From assembly GCA_026706345.1 (NCBI GenBank), contig JAPOYX010000223.1, forward strand, positions 1 through 33,757: a stretch of DNA of 33,757 nt, in the 5' to 3' direction. The notes below the pieces were generated by a model. It saw only the letters and a list, made by a program, of their open reading frames with translations, was not told the DNA's origin and ran no database searches. Position numbers and translations under genes: made by a program. Shown here piece by piece: positions 1-7,691 of this stretch. The DNA comes from Gemmatimonadota bacterium (GTDB lineage Bacteria > JAAXHH01). Each line of letters starts with the position of its first letter. Positions within the stretch are counted from its first letter, which is position 1.

Positions 1-81
1 CGGAGGAGCGGTTTCGGTACAGCCCAGGGCGAAAAGGGCGATGTATATACCCGGTATACATGTGGTAAGACGTCGTTTCAT
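1..81 (-). CDS. N-terminus of a lipoprotein (cut by window edge)
   Basis: The first 27 codons of a minus-strand gene are present, starting with ATG at 81. The peptide begins MKRRLTTCIPGIYIALFALG and is followed by Cys21, giving a basic start, a hydrophobic stretch and an ALGC lipobox typical of signal peptidase II substrates. A GGAGG ribosome binding site lies at 95-91 on the minus strand with a 9-base gap to the ATG. Only the leader is visible, so the function of the mature protein cannot be judged. It lies downstream of, and in the same direction as, the HAD and plsC genes. The start and lipoprotein nature are well supported; identity is unknown. Confidence 0.7.
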   Translation of the reverse strand, partial: MKRRLTTCIPGIYIALFALGCTETAPP

Positions 82-136
82 GAGACGGATCCTCCATGGT
101 TAACGGTGACTGATCATCTTCGATCAGCAGGTTACA

Positions 137-200
137 GCACGTTATGCGGCAAACCGAATTACCTTCGACGGCACGTTACGCGGCAAACCGGATTACCTTC
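137..200. repeat. 34-bp-period tandem repeat, two copies
   Basis: Two 30-base copies (137-166 and 171-200) differ at two positions and are separated by 4 bases. They lie between the end of the HAD gene and the start of the lipoprotein gene, inside the presumed leader region of the latter. A 6-bp dyad (CTGATC at 110-115, GATCAG at 122-127) lies between the repeat and the lipoprotein start. Function unknown; a duplicated regulatory segment or simple slippage would both fit. Confidence 0.75.
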
Positions 201-244
201 CCAGCGTTGTGTCGGCAGCCGGATTGGCGCCTTATTGCCAACCG

Positions 245-946
245 TCAGGCCTCAAGGCCGATCACCCGGTCCGACAGCTCCCTCAAGTCGGAGACGACCA
301 GGTCACACAGGGATTCGTCCATACCCGCCTCTCCGCTCCGGTTGAGATACACCGCCATCATCCCGGCGTTCCTGGCGCCCGCGATATCGTGCTCCAGGCT
401 GTCCCCGATAAAGACGGACCGGCCGGGTGCGGCGTTCAGCCGAGACATCGCCTGTCTGAAAATAACCGGATCCGGCTTGGCGGTCCCCACTTCTTCCGAG
501 ATCAGAACCGCGTCGAAATACCTCGACGCACCTATGGTGTCGATCTTCGCTCTCTGGGACCTTGAACCGTTGGTGACCACGGCCATGGGGTGCCGTCTGG
601 CGCGAAGGCATTCCAATAGCGGCTCGGCGCCATCCGACCAGGAAACGTAGGACGCCAGCTTGCCGCGCATGAGGTCCGCAAACGATTCCGGCGACATGCC
701 CGGTATGTCGCTGAAACAGTGATTGTAGATCGCCGTCTTGCTGCCCCGGCCCCCCTGGTCCAGCGCCCGCAGCGTCTCCATGCGATCGGTCCACGCGGCC
801 CCTTCCGGCGTCAGGCGCGGGAAGTACGTATTCAACAGAAACGAAAAGAACCTGTCGCGCGCCCGGTCGCGGTCGATCAAGGTGTCGTCGAGATCGAAGA
901 GAACCGCGTTCCCCACTTCGAAAATCGAGCCGACCGGTCGTCCCAT
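245..946 (-). CDS. HAD-superfamily phosphatase
   Basis: This 233-aa protein has all four HAD motifs: FDLDDTL with nucleophile Asp18 and acid/base Asp20, the VTNGS Thr/Ser motif, a Lys in GTAKPDP, and the acidic FIGDSLEHD motif. A helical cap of YjjG/phosphoglycolate-phosphatase type lies between motifs I and II. Such enzymes hydrolyse small phosphate esters in the cytoplasm; the substrate cannot be read from the sequence. The ATG at 946 is 3 bases beyond the stop of plsC, so the two are very likely co-transcribed. That link suggests, but does not prove, a phosphorylated intermediate of lipid or central metabolism as substrate. Confidence 0.9.
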   Translation of the reverse strand: MGRPVGSIFEVGNAVLFDLDDTLIDRDRARDRFFSFLLNTYFPRLTPEGAAWTDRMETLRALDQGGRGSKTAIYNHCFSDIPGMSPESFADLMRGKLASYVSWSDGAEPLLECLRARRHPMAVVTNGSRSQRAKIDTIGASRYFDAVLISEEVGTAKPDPVIFRQAMSRLNAAPGRSVFIGDSLEHDIAGARNAGMMAVYLNRSGEAGMDESLCDLVVSDLRELSDRVIGLEA

Positions 947-949
947 CCC

Positions 950-1669
950 CTACCGCCCATCCCGACGCAGGCAGTCTTCAACGGCCGTCCGTGCCTTTTC
1001 GGCCAGCCCGCGCCGGTCCTTCGTGGTATACCCGCTGGTCGCAATAGGCGCACCGATACGCACGCCGACCTGTGCGTCCGGACGTATTTTCATACTGCCG
1101 CGAACGAGGATGTCAAAGCTGCCGGATATCCCCACCGGCACAACGGGCACGCCCGATTCTATGGCGAGGAGAAAGGCGCCGGTCTTGAACGGCTGCAGTT
1201 CGCCGGTCCTCGATCTCGTGCCTTCCGGGAAGACCACGGCGGGATACCCCTCCCTGATCTGCCGTGCCGCTTTCCGCAGACTCCGCATGGCTTTCTTCGG
1301 ATTGGTACGGTTGATGCTGATGTATCCGGCCAACCGCATGCACCATCCCAGAACGGGTATGTGGAACAGGGAATCCTTGGCGATGATCCTGAACTGTATG
1401 GGCAGGAAACCGAACAGGATGGGTATGTCCGCCGCGCTGGCGTGATTGGCGACCAGCACGCAGGGCTGTCCCCGCGGAATATGGTCCAGTCCGTCGAGGC
1501 GGACCGGCACGCGGCCCACCCACAGCAGGGTGCGCGCCCACCAGCGGGCGAACCAGTGGACCAGCCTGCCGGAGGGATTGAATGGAGACAGCATCATGGC
1601 CGTCAAGCCGAACGCCAGCGTGAAGATCACCACGCTGATGAGCTGGAGGATGGAATAGATTGCGGACAC
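950..1669 (-). CDS. plsC: 1-acyl-sn-glycerol-3-phosphate acyltransferase (PlsC family)
   Basis: A 239-aa membrane-associated acyltransferase. The catalytic NH-x4-D box is at residues 75-81 (NHASAAD) and the glycerophosphate-binding FPEGTRS box at about 147-153. An N-terminal hydrophobic segment (about 5-27) would anchor it to the inner membrane. The family transfers an acyl chain to the sn-2 position of lysophosphatidic acid, giving phosphatidic acid for phospholipid synthesis. The start is a GTG at 1669 with no strong ribosome binding site. It is the first gene of a plsC-HAD pair. A TATAAT hexamer on the same strand about 60 bases upstream is a candidate promoter. Length and motifs are normal for the family. 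Confidence 0.92.
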   Translation of the reverse strand: MSAIYSILQLISVVIFTLAFGLTAMMLSPFNPSGRLVHWFARWWARTLLWVGRVPVRLDGLDHIPRGQPCVLVANHASAADIPILFGFLPIQFRIIAKDSLFHIPVLGWCMRLAGYISINRTNPKKAMRSLRKAARQIREGYPAVVFPEGTRSRTGELQPFKTGAFLLAIESGVPVVPVGISGSFDILVRGSMKIRPDAQVGVRIGAPIATSGYTTKDRRGLAEKARTAVEDCLRRDGR

Positions 1670-1728
1670 GCGAGCACCCGGCTCGTGAAGATCAGATGAA
1701 CGTGGAGCACCGCTCCGGTTTATATCCG

Positions 1729-1734
1729 ATTATA
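1729..1734 (-). promoter_or_regulatory. candidate -10 box for plsC
   Basis: A perfect TATAAT on the minus strand, 60 bases upstream of the plsC GTG. The matching -35 region is poor (CTGGTT at 17-base spacing), so the promoter is only possible. It stands out in GC-rich DNA in the gap between the divergent plsC and DUF2851 genes. Confidence 0.35.
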
Positions 1735-1883
1735 ACCCCATGGCGAAAAAAAACCAGCGCCATTTCATCGAGGTCCGGCGACGGAAAAACGACCGCGCGG
1801 CGCCTCCGGCATACGAGATCACGAGTGGTCTTCCGACCAATTTGGACATAGACCCGTCCTGAACGTACGGTTTGAAATGTAAC

Positions 1884-3329
1884 ATGCTGAAAATTGCCGA
1901 TTCGGATATCGCGGAAGCGCTCATCTGGCACCTCTGGCAGGAAAGACTGCCGCGGTCGGGAAGGCTCCGGTTGACCGACGGCAGGACGCTCAGGCTATAT
2001 CACCCCGGTACGCTGAATCCCGACAGCGGGCCCGATTTCCTCCAGGCGGTTTTGTCCTTCGGACCGGGGAAACGCCTCCGCGGCGACGTAGAGATCCATG
2101 TCAGACCCGCCGACTGGCAGCGGCACGGCCATAGCCGGGACCCAAATTACAATAACGTGGTACTTCACGTCGTCATGTGGCACGACGAGAAGATACCGGT
2201 CGTTCAGAAGCAGAACGGGCAGTACGTCCCCACGCTGGTGTTATCCGAGCACCTTCAGCATGGCCTGGACCGGATACGCAGACAGTACCGGCAGAGGCTG
2301 GAGGTACCGGCGCCTGTCGGCTACCCCTGCCAGAGCCTGATGAAGCGGCTTTCCGTAGAGCGCGTACACGCATTGCTCGATCGCAAGGGTTCCGACCGCT
2401 TCCGGCAAAAAGCCGTGGCCATGGCACGGAGGATGAAACGGGTTTCGGCGGAACAGGCGCTCTATGAAGCTGCCATGCGGGCCGCGGGTTACGTCAAGAA
2501 CACCGATGCCTGCCAGGCACTCGCCCGCCGCCTGCCCCTGGCCATGATACGTACCCTGGTCGGCACGGGCGGCGGGCATCGAATCATCGATCTGCAGGCC
2601 TTGCTGTTCGGGGTAGCCGGGCTGTTGCCCTCCCAGCGGCTTGCATACCGCGGGGAAATCCTGAACGACCCTTACGTCAGCGAAATCGAAGCACGCTGGG
2701 AAGCCTTCAGGCGGTCCGTCCCCGTCCGGTCCATGCAGGAACATGACTGGTTGTTTTTTCGGTTGAGACCGTTTAACTTTCCCACGGTCCGGCTTGCCGC
2801 CATGAGTTACTTCATCGCGGCGGGCCTGCAGGACGGGCTGGACACGTTGATCGCCGGCCCGATCAACTCAGGTAACGAACGGGGGCCGGCAGCGCTGCTG
2901 CGACTGATCGCGCGGCAGCTTGAGGAAATGACCAGGCCGCTGCCCGGAGACTACTGGCTGAAGCATACCGTGTTCGGGGAACCATCGCGGACGGCCCGAA
3001 CGGCCCTGATCGGCCGTGACCGCCAGCGGGGCCTGATGGTCGACGTGGTCCTTCCGTTCATCTATGCCCTCGCCGACCGGGACAGCCGGTCGGACCGGAT
3101 GCGGCTTGTCCGGGAGATGTACACCGGATACGGCAGACAGGCCAGCAACAGCGTGATCCAATCGATGACGAACCTGCTTTTTCACGATACGCCGGAGAAG
3201 AAGGCGACCATCGACCGGGCCATCCTTCAGCAAGGCATGCTGCAGATAGACCGGGAGACCTGCCGAAACAAGGCCTGCGGCCAGTGCGTGATGAACGGCT
3301 CGGTGTACCCGCCAGACGCACGGAGTTAA
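1884..3329 (+). CDS. DUF2851 family protein
   Basis: A 481-aa cytoplasmic protein recognised as DUF2851 from its N-terminal block (EALIWHLWQE, then HPGTLNPDSGPDF, RGDVEIHVRPADW and NNVVLHVVMWHD) and its C-terminal cysteine cluster C-x4-C-x2-C (CRNKACGQC). The acidic and histidine-rich N-terminal block recalls nuclease-like folds, but no activity is established for the family to my knowledge. The reading frame opens with a TTG at 1872 and the first ATG is at 1884; neither has a clear ribosome binding site, and I prefer the ATG because it directly precedes the conserved region. It heads a plus-strand group and is followed after 9 bases by the next gene. Confidence 0.88.
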   Translation: MLKIADSDIAEALIWHLWQERLPRSGRLRLTDGRTLRLYHPGTLNPDSGPDFLQAVLSFGPGKRLRGDVEIHVRPADWQRHGHSRDPNYNNVVLHVVMWHDEKIPVVQKQNGQYVPTLVLSEHLQHGLDRIRRQYRQRLEVPAPVGYPCQSLMKRLSVERVHALLDRKGSDRFRQKAVAMARRMKRVSAEQALYEAAMRAAGYVKNTDACQALARRLPLAMIRTLVGTGGGHRIIDLQALLFGVAGLLPSQRLAYRGEILNDPYVSEIEARWEAFRRSVPVRSMQEHDWLFFRLRPFNFPTVRLAAMSYFIAAGLQDGLDTLIAGPINSGNERGPAALLRLIARQLEEMTRPLPGDYWLKHTVFGEPSRTARTALIGRDRQRGLMVDVVLPFIYALADRDSRSDRMRLVREMYTGYGRQASNSVIQSMTNLLFHDTPEKKATIDRAILQQGMLQIDRETCRNKACGQCVMNGSVYPPDARS

Positions 3330-3338
3330 CGGAGTTAA
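3321..3338 (+). repeat. 9-bp perfect tandem duplication at a gene junction
   Basis: CGGAGTTAA occurs twice head to tail. The first copy holds the last codons and TAA stop of the DUF2851 gene. The second supplies the GGAG ribosome binding site (3331-3334) of the following gene, whose ATG begins immediately after it. Confidence 0.85.
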
Positions 3339-3620
3339 ATGAACGAAGCGAACCCGGACGGCGTGGAGTGCAGGACGGAATTCAAAGGCCATGAGATCAG
3401 GGTGTTCAGTACCTGGACCCAGGATGCCCGCCTGTACATCGACGGAGTTTGCAGGGATCGGAGCATCCGCCGGGTATCCCTGCGGAAGACACGCATTTTG
3501 CACACGAATCTACGGATCGGCGCCGATGTACATCTCGTGGAAGTATTTGCAAAAGCCTTGTTGAGCATTAGATTACAGGTGCGAATAGACGGACGGCAGG
3601 TCGCCGGAGAGGCTTTCTAG
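3339..3620 (+). CDS. small hypothetical protein
   Basis: A 93-aa protein of unknown function. It has no signal peptide or membrane segment. The sequence looks beta-rich, with two similar stretches (RLYIDGVCRD near residue 31 and RLQVRIDGRQVAGEAF at the end), each ending in an IDG turn, which suggests an internally duplicated strand-turn-strand unit. The ATG follows GGAG by 4 bases, and the gene starts 9 bases after the DUF2851 stop, so translation is probably coupled. No family recognised; it is called a real gene from its position, ribosome binding site and plausible composition. Confidence 0.6.
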   Translation: MNEANPDGVECRTEFKGHEIRVFSTWTQDARLYIDGVCRDRSIRRVSLRKTRILHTNLRIGADVHLVEVFAKALLSIRLQVRIDGRQVAGEAF

Positions 3621-3706
3621 ACCGGGACGGTCAATCCGGACTTGAGGGGCCGGCGGGAAAGCAGCCGGCTGGAACGCAAGGGTACAGGCGGCAAACGCGA
3701 AAGTGC

Positions 3707-3713
3707 AGGAGGG
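3707..3713 (+). promoter_or_regulatory. ribosome binding site fixing the start at 3718
   Basis: AGGAGGG lies 4 bases before the ATG at 3718. The reading frame also contains a GTG at 3703, but that codon is upstream of this site, so 3718 is the better start. Confidence 0.75.
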
Positions 3714-3717
3714 AAAG

Positions 3718-4620
3718 ATGCCGGAAACGCAGTGGATGACCTTGTTGGAAACCGCGGATATCATGAAGAGGTTGCCCATTCAGGTCACGAGAATGTGCGA
3801 AGACGGTAAACTGGAGTACTACATGGAGGATGGCAGATACTTCGTGTCCAGGGAATCCATTGATCTGTTCATGCATCCCCGGACCGGCGGTCCGGCGCCG
3901 CCGGACCCGGACACCAACGGTACCGCGCGCCGGAAGTACGGCCGGGCGCCGGACGATTTTTCGCCTTCATCGGAGTCTGCCGCCGAATCGGAAACCACAA
4001 ACGGGCGGGATGAGGCGGAAGCCGCCACCGAACTCGAAACCACAAACGGGCGGGATGAGGCGGAAGCCGCCGGAGAAGAAGAAACCGGAAGAATCGTGGA
4101 AGAAGCACGCGGGACCGACGAAGAAAAAGCGGAAGCGCGGGAGGACGTGGCAACGCCTGAGATTGCGGAAGTGGCGGCGAGGGAAGTCGAAGAGACACAG
4201 GAGAACGCGGAAACGCGGGAAGAATTCGCGCCACAGGTTGACGCTCAAGCGCAGGAAGACGAGGAGCAATCACACGCCACCGAGCATCTCGAGGAAGGCA
4301 GTCAGATGGAGCCGGTCGACGACGCGACGCAGACCGAAGAAACACTGCCTGGCCAAGGGGCCGCGGCTGAATCGCCGATACAGGAAAAGGACCGGGCGGA
4401 ATCCATGGCGCATCCCGGCGATCCCAATGCGAGGGCGATGGAAATCCTCACGGACCTGCGCGCCGCTACTGCACGGCACGCCAAGGAGCACAAGGCTTTC
4501 TGCGATGAGATAGCCGGCCTGGCGGACGCCCTCGAAAGCACGCTTTCCCAAGACGGAGACAAGACGGGCGAGCTGACCCGGGAGATATCCAGTCTCCTGG
4601 CCCGGTACACCCGGCGCTAG
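3718..4620 (+). CDS. HTH-like protein with acidic linker and C-terminal helix
   Basis: A 300-aa protein in three parts. Residues 1-55 resemble an excisionase/MerR-type winged helix (LLETADIMKRLPIQVTRMCE, then a beta hairpin DGKLEYYMEDGRYFVSRESI), where a helix-turn-helix is followed by a Tyr/Phe-rich wing. About 60-235 is a disordered Glu/Ala/Thr-rich linker with a perfect internal 36-base repeat. About 240-300 is a long amphipathic helix rich in Leu, Ala and Arg, likely a coiled coil or partner-binding helix. It starts 97 bases after the small hypothetical gene and ends 7 bases from the convergent DapA-like gene. A DNA-tethering or scaffold role would fit, but function is unknown; I recognise the head domain only by pattern. 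Confidence 0.75.
   Translation: MPETQWMTLLETADIMKRLPIQVTRMCEDGKLEYYMEDGRYFVSRESIDLFMHPRTGGPAPPDPDTNGTARRKYGRAPDDFSPSSESAAESETTNGRDEAEAATELETTNGRDEAEAAGEEETGRIVEEARGTDEEKAEAREDVATPEIAEVAAREVEETQENAETREEFAPQVDAQAQEDEEQSHATEHLEEGSQMEPVDDATQTEETLPGQGAAAESPIQEKDRAESMAHPGDPNARAMEILTDLRAATARHAKEHKAFCDEIAGLADALESTLSQDGDKTGELTREISSLLARYTRR
3991..4071 (+). repeat. in-frame 45-bp-period duplication
   Basis: Two perfect 36-base copies (3991-4026 and 4036-4071) encode the same 12 residues, ETTNGRDEAEAA, at residues 92-103 and 107-118 of the acidic linker. Identity at every third base implies a recent duplication. Confidence 0.9.
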
Positions 4621-4627
4621 GGACCAC

Positions 4628-5596
4628 TCAGCCGCAGGAAACGGCCAGGTTCTCGAGGGCTTTGCGAAGCGCTTCCCGGTGCGCCTCGTCCCGCCTCAGG
4701 GGATTGCCGGGCAATACGTAATCCGTGGGGTACCAGCCGCGCATCTTTTTCACCATGGCCGCGCTGTGCTTGTAGGCGGGCACGGGCGGCTGGAACGCCA
4801 CCCGCCCGAGGAATTCCATCCTGTTCCCCAGGTCGAGGTATTGCGCGCGGTCGCCGTCCCGCAAGGCGTCCGCGAGTTCCCGGAACTTGTCGGGCATGAA
4901 CGTCGCGATACCCAAAAGCGCGTCGCTTCCGTTGAGGATCATGGAGGCGAAATCGTAGTCGTTCCCCGTGTACAGCTTCTTCCCGATCCGATGGATCTTC
5001 CGGAGCAGTACCCATTCCATGGACGGGTCAAGGGACGAGTGTTTCGCGCCCATCCACTTGTCCCCGGCCAGGATTTCGACCAGCGCGTCTCCCGGAAACA
5101 TCCAGCCGTTCGGCGCGAAGACCGGGCTGAGCTCGAATGCCTTCAGTCCGCCGCGTGAGGCTACGGCCAGCCCCTCGTAAACGCGTACTACAGTGGCGGC
5201 GTCCGCGTCTTTCAGCCGCTCGGTCTGAAAAACGATCGGACTGGCGCCGTACTGCTGTTCCAGCTGCTCGATTTTGCTCCGGTACGCCCGGATGATGTCG
5301 TCGACGCCGTCCCCGCTGATTTCGTCCTCGACATACACACCTGCCGTAAACGTCCGCCCGTCCATGACTTCCTTGGCAACTTCCAGCCCCTTGACCTGAT
5401 CATCCAGCGTGCAGTGGTTGATCTGGTACGTGTCCATGAGCACCGCGGGTTCTATACCGTACCCAGCCGTTCTTTCCAGGTCCCGGGCGAAGACGTCGAA
5501 ATCTATTTCGCCCGCTTCGTTGACCGGAACGGACAGGGCCGCGATGACATGGGGCGCGCGGCCGAACCCCACGGGCGTATTCAGCACTTCATCCAT
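4628..5596 (-). CDS. dihydrodipicolinate synthase (DapA) family lyase/aldolase
   Basis: A 322-aa class I aldolase-fold protein. The Schiff-base lysine is most likely Lys185 in GAKHSSLD, followed by the strand YTGNDYDF, as in the N-acetylneuraminate lyase/DapA superfamily. The Tyr of genuine DapA, which lies about 28 residues before the lysine, has no clear counterpart (FELSPVF here), and overall similarity to DapA is loose, so lysine biosynthesis should not be assumed. Relatives cleave or condense 2-keto acids in sugar or amino acid catabolism. A very strong ribosome binding site, GGAGGTGAT (5611-5603), precedes the ATG. It is the last gene of the minus-strand run, 42 bases after nth. Confidence 0.82.
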   Translation of the reverse strand: MDEVLNTPVGFGRAPHVIAALSVPVNEAGEIDFDVFARDLERTAGYGIEPAVLMDTYQINHCTLDDQVKGLEVAKEVMDGRTFTAGVYVEDEISGDGVDDIIRAYRSKIEQLEQQYGASPIVFQTERLKDADAATVVRVYEGLAVASRGGLKAFELSPVFAPNGWMFPGDALVEILAGDKWMGAKHSSLDPSMEWVLLRKIHRIGKKLYTGNDYDFASMILNGSDALLGIATFMPDKFRELADALRDGDRAQYLDLGNRMEFLGRVAFQPPVPAYKHSAAMVKKMRGWYPTDYVLPGNPLRRDEAHREALRKALENLAVSCG

Positions 5597-5638
5597 TGAC
5601 GCATCACCTCCATGTGACCGGACAATCGGTTTCCGCCG

Positions 5639-6298
5639 TCATCTGTATTTCTCCACGCCGACCCGGTCGCAGAAAGACGACAGTCGACAGCGGCTGCAGA
5701 AGGGCGAAACGGGCTTGCACAGGTTTTGTCCATACATGACGAGCAGATCATTATACCGGATCCAGTATTCGGAAGGCAACTTCTCTCTTAAGGCGAATTC
5801 CGACTGGTCCGGGTTTTTGGTGGCGATATATCCCCAGCGGTTGGAGATGCGGTGCACGTGGGTGTCGACGCAGATGCCCGGCTTGCCGTAACCGATCGTG
5901 ACCACGAGATTGGCGGTCTTCCGGCCCACGCCGGGCAACGTGACCAGCGTGTCGATATCGTCCGGCACCATGCCCCGGTATTCGTCCACGAGGATCCGGC
6001 AGATCTCCAGGATATTGCGCGCCTTCGTGGCATGAAATCCCACGGGATATATGGCGCGGTCCACCACCTCTTCTGGCAGCGCCTGCATGGCCCCGGGCGT
6101 GTCGGCCAGTCCGAAGAGCCGCCCGCAGGCCGCCGCGGTCGTCTCGTCCTTCGTCCTGAGGCTGAGCACGGTGCCGATCAGTATGCGAAAAGGATCGCGC
6201 CTTGTCTGCTCGGCCACCGCCGTCAACGCCGTTTCGGTCCACCCAGAAGTCTCGTCTTCCAGGATGGAAATCACCTGGTGGATGTCCCGGTCTTTCAT
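5639..6298 (-). CDS. nth: endonuclease III (DNA glycosylase/AP lyase)
   Basis: A 219-aa base-excision-repair enzyme that removes oxidised pyrimidines and nicks the abasic site. The helix-hairpin-helix LPGVGRKTAN holds the catalytic Lys127, and Asp145 lies in VDTHVHR. The C-terminal [4Fe-4S] loop has Cys194, 201, 204 and 210 in the exact C-x6-C-x2-C-x5-C pattern. Length matches Escherichia coli Nth closely. The ATG overlaps the ubiX stop as ATGA, so the two are translationally coupled. Both catalytic residues and all cluster ligands are present, so it should be active. Confidence 0.96.
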   Translation of the reverse strand: MKDRDIHQVISILEDETSGWTETALTAVAEQTRRDPFRILIGTVLSLRTKDETTAAACGRLFGLADTPGAMQALPEEVVDRAIYPVGFHATKARNILEICRILVDEYRGMVPDDIDTLVTLPGVGRKTANLVVTIGYGKPGICVDTHVHRISNRWGYIATKNPDQSEFALREKLPSEYWIRYNDLLVMYGQNLCKPVSPFCSRCRLSSFCDRVGVEKYR

Positions 6299-6918
6299 TC
6301 CGCTGATTCCCCTCCACCGGATGGCGCGTCCCAGGGCGTAAAGAGGGTCTGTTCGATGCCGAGCAGGTTCAGTACCCGGCCCGCGATGAAATCGGCCAGG
6401 TCATCGAAGGAGGACGGCTTCTGGTAGAACGCCGGCATGGCTGGTACGATACGGGCTCCCGCCTCGGCGGCGGTAAGCAGGTTGCGCAGGTGGATGATGT
6501 TCAGCGGGGTTTCCCGAGGTACCAGCACGAGGGGACGGCCCTCCTTGAGCGTGACGTCCGCGGCCCTTTCGATCAGGGAGGAAGACGTGCCGTGGGCGAT
6601 GGCGGACAGCGTTTTCATCGAACAGGGTATGACGACCATCCCGTCGGTGTGCACGGACCCGCTTGCGATCGAAGCGGCCAGATCGCCGATTTTGTATTCC
6701 GTGAGCGTCCCCTGCCTCACCTGGTCGCCATAGCGTTCAGCCAGCCTTTCCTGCAGGCCTTCGCCCGCTCCCAGGCCGGTTTCTTCTCTGAGTACGTACC
6801 GGCCGAAACCGGACAGCACGACGCTGACCCTGTGGCCGCCGGACAGAAGCGCGCGTAGAAGCCGCAGGGCGTACAGCCCGCCGCTTGCGCCCGTGACGGC
6901 GACGATGACATGTTTCAT
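6295..6918 (-). CDS. ubiX: flavin prenyltransferase UbiX
   Basis: A 207-aa flavoprotein that makes prenylated FMN, the cofactor of UbiD-type decarboxylases. Landmarks: the N-terminal VAVTGASGG nucleotide loop, PCSMKTLSAIAHG, the RPLVLVPRETPLN segment and MPAFYQKP near the end. The frame stays open for 98 codons upstream, but the conserved N-terminus begins at the ATG at 6918, which overlaps the ubiE stop (ATGA) and follows a GGGGGA stretch, so the longer form is rejected. In the futalosine route a UbiX homologue (MqnM) acts with a UbiD homologue; no ubiD is in this window. Confidence 0.94.
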   Translation of the reverse strand: MKHVIVAVTGASGGLYALRLLRALLSGGHRVSVVLSGFGRYVLREETGLGAGEGLQERLAERYGDQVRQGTLTEYKIGDLAASIASGSVHTDGMVVIPCSMKTLSAIAHGTSSSLIERAADVTLKEGRPLVLVPRETPLNIIHLRNLLTAAEAGARIVPAMPAFYQKPSSFDDLADFIAGRVLNLLGIEQTLFTPWDAPSGGGESAE

Positions 6919-7691
6919 GAACGCTTGTCCCCCCAATAAACTGTGGCTACGCCCAGGAAAAGATCGCGCCATCCCGTATCCACGAATCCGGCGCCATCCA
7001 TGAGCGATCGGAAGCGCTCGCGGTCCGGGAACGCCTCCACCGAGACCTGCAGGTAACGGTACGCGTCCGCATCGCCCGAGATCACGCCGCCGATCCACGG
7101 AATCACGTGCACCGCGTACAGACGGTACAGGTGGCGTACCACCGGATACCGGGGGCGGGAAAGCTCCAGCACCACCAGCCGGCCCCCGGGTTTCAGTACG
7201 CGCCACATGCACCGCAATCCCGCGGCGCGGTCGGTGAAATTCCGTACGCCGAAGGCCACCATGACTCCGTCGAAGACCCCGGACCGAAAGGGAAGCGATT
7301 CCGCGCTGCCGCCGACGAATCGTATGGCGCTGCCTGTGGGGCCTGTAGGGCCTGTAGGGCCTGTGCGGCCGATGCGGTCCACGCGACCCGCGGGATCATG
7401 CGCTTTCTTCCGGCCGATCCGCATCATCCCCAGGGCCGAATCCACCCCGATGATCAAGGCCGGCCTCCGCTTGCCCTTCAGCGCTTCCAGTGCCAGGTCT
7501 CCCGTGCCGATGCCCACGTCGAGCAGCAGGGCGCCCGCGGACGCATTCAGTGTGCGAAGGGCCGACCGGCGCCACAGGACATCGCTGTACCCGCTCAACA
7601 GGTGGTTGAGCAGGTCGTACCGGTGCCCGATTCGATCGAACATGCGGCGGATGCGCCGGGACTTTTCGTTTGCGGGACTCAGATCGGCCAC
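6915..7691 (-). CDS. ubiE: demethylmenaquinone/ubiquinone C-methyltransferase
   Basis: A class I SAM-dependent methyltransferase of about 258 aa that methylates the quinone ring as the last step of menaquinone or ubiquinone synthesis. Evidence: MFDRIGHRYDLLNHLLS, the SAM loop LLDVGIGTGD (residues 56-65), AFGVRNFTDRAAGL and RVLKPGGRLVVLELSRP. The start is uncertain: the GTG at 7691 lies inside the end of the upstream gene (13-base overlap) and gives the usual spacing to MFDRIG; the upstream open frame of 49 codons is discarded. Odd feature: a Gly-Pro-Thr tripeptide repeat at residues 111-119, before the acidic loop that normally follows. The gene sits between a UbiA-type prenyltransferase and ubiX. 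Confidence 0.92.
   Translation of the reverse strand: MADLSPANEKSRRIRRMFDRIGHRYDLLNHLLSGYSDVLWRRSALRTLNASAGALLLDVGIGTGDLALEALKGKRRPALIIGVDSALGMMRIGRKKAHDPAGRVDRIGRTGPTGPTGPTGSAIRFVGGSAESLPFRSGVFDGVMVAFGVRNFTDRAAGLRCMWRVLKPGGRLVVLELSRPRYPVVRHLYRLYAVHVIPWIGGVISGDADAYRYLQVSVEAFPDRERFRSLMDGAGFVDTGWRDLFLGVATVYWGDKRS
7333..7368 (-). repeat. 9-bp microsatellite inside ubiE
   Basis: Four head-to-tail 9-base units, the middle two identical (CCTGTAGGG on the plus strand), encode a collagen-like Gly-Pro-Thr run. The unit length keeps the frame, so copy number could vary without breaking the gene. Confidence 0.85.

Noticed and set aside
6919-7212. 98-codon N-terminal extension of ubiX
   Set aside because: It overlaps conserved ubiE sequence, and the UbiX fold begins exactly at the ATG at 6918.
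7333-7368. Repeat tract as a CRISPR or intergenic satellite
   Set aside because: The units are 9 bp, contiguous without spacers and in frame within ubiE; it is a coding microsatellite.
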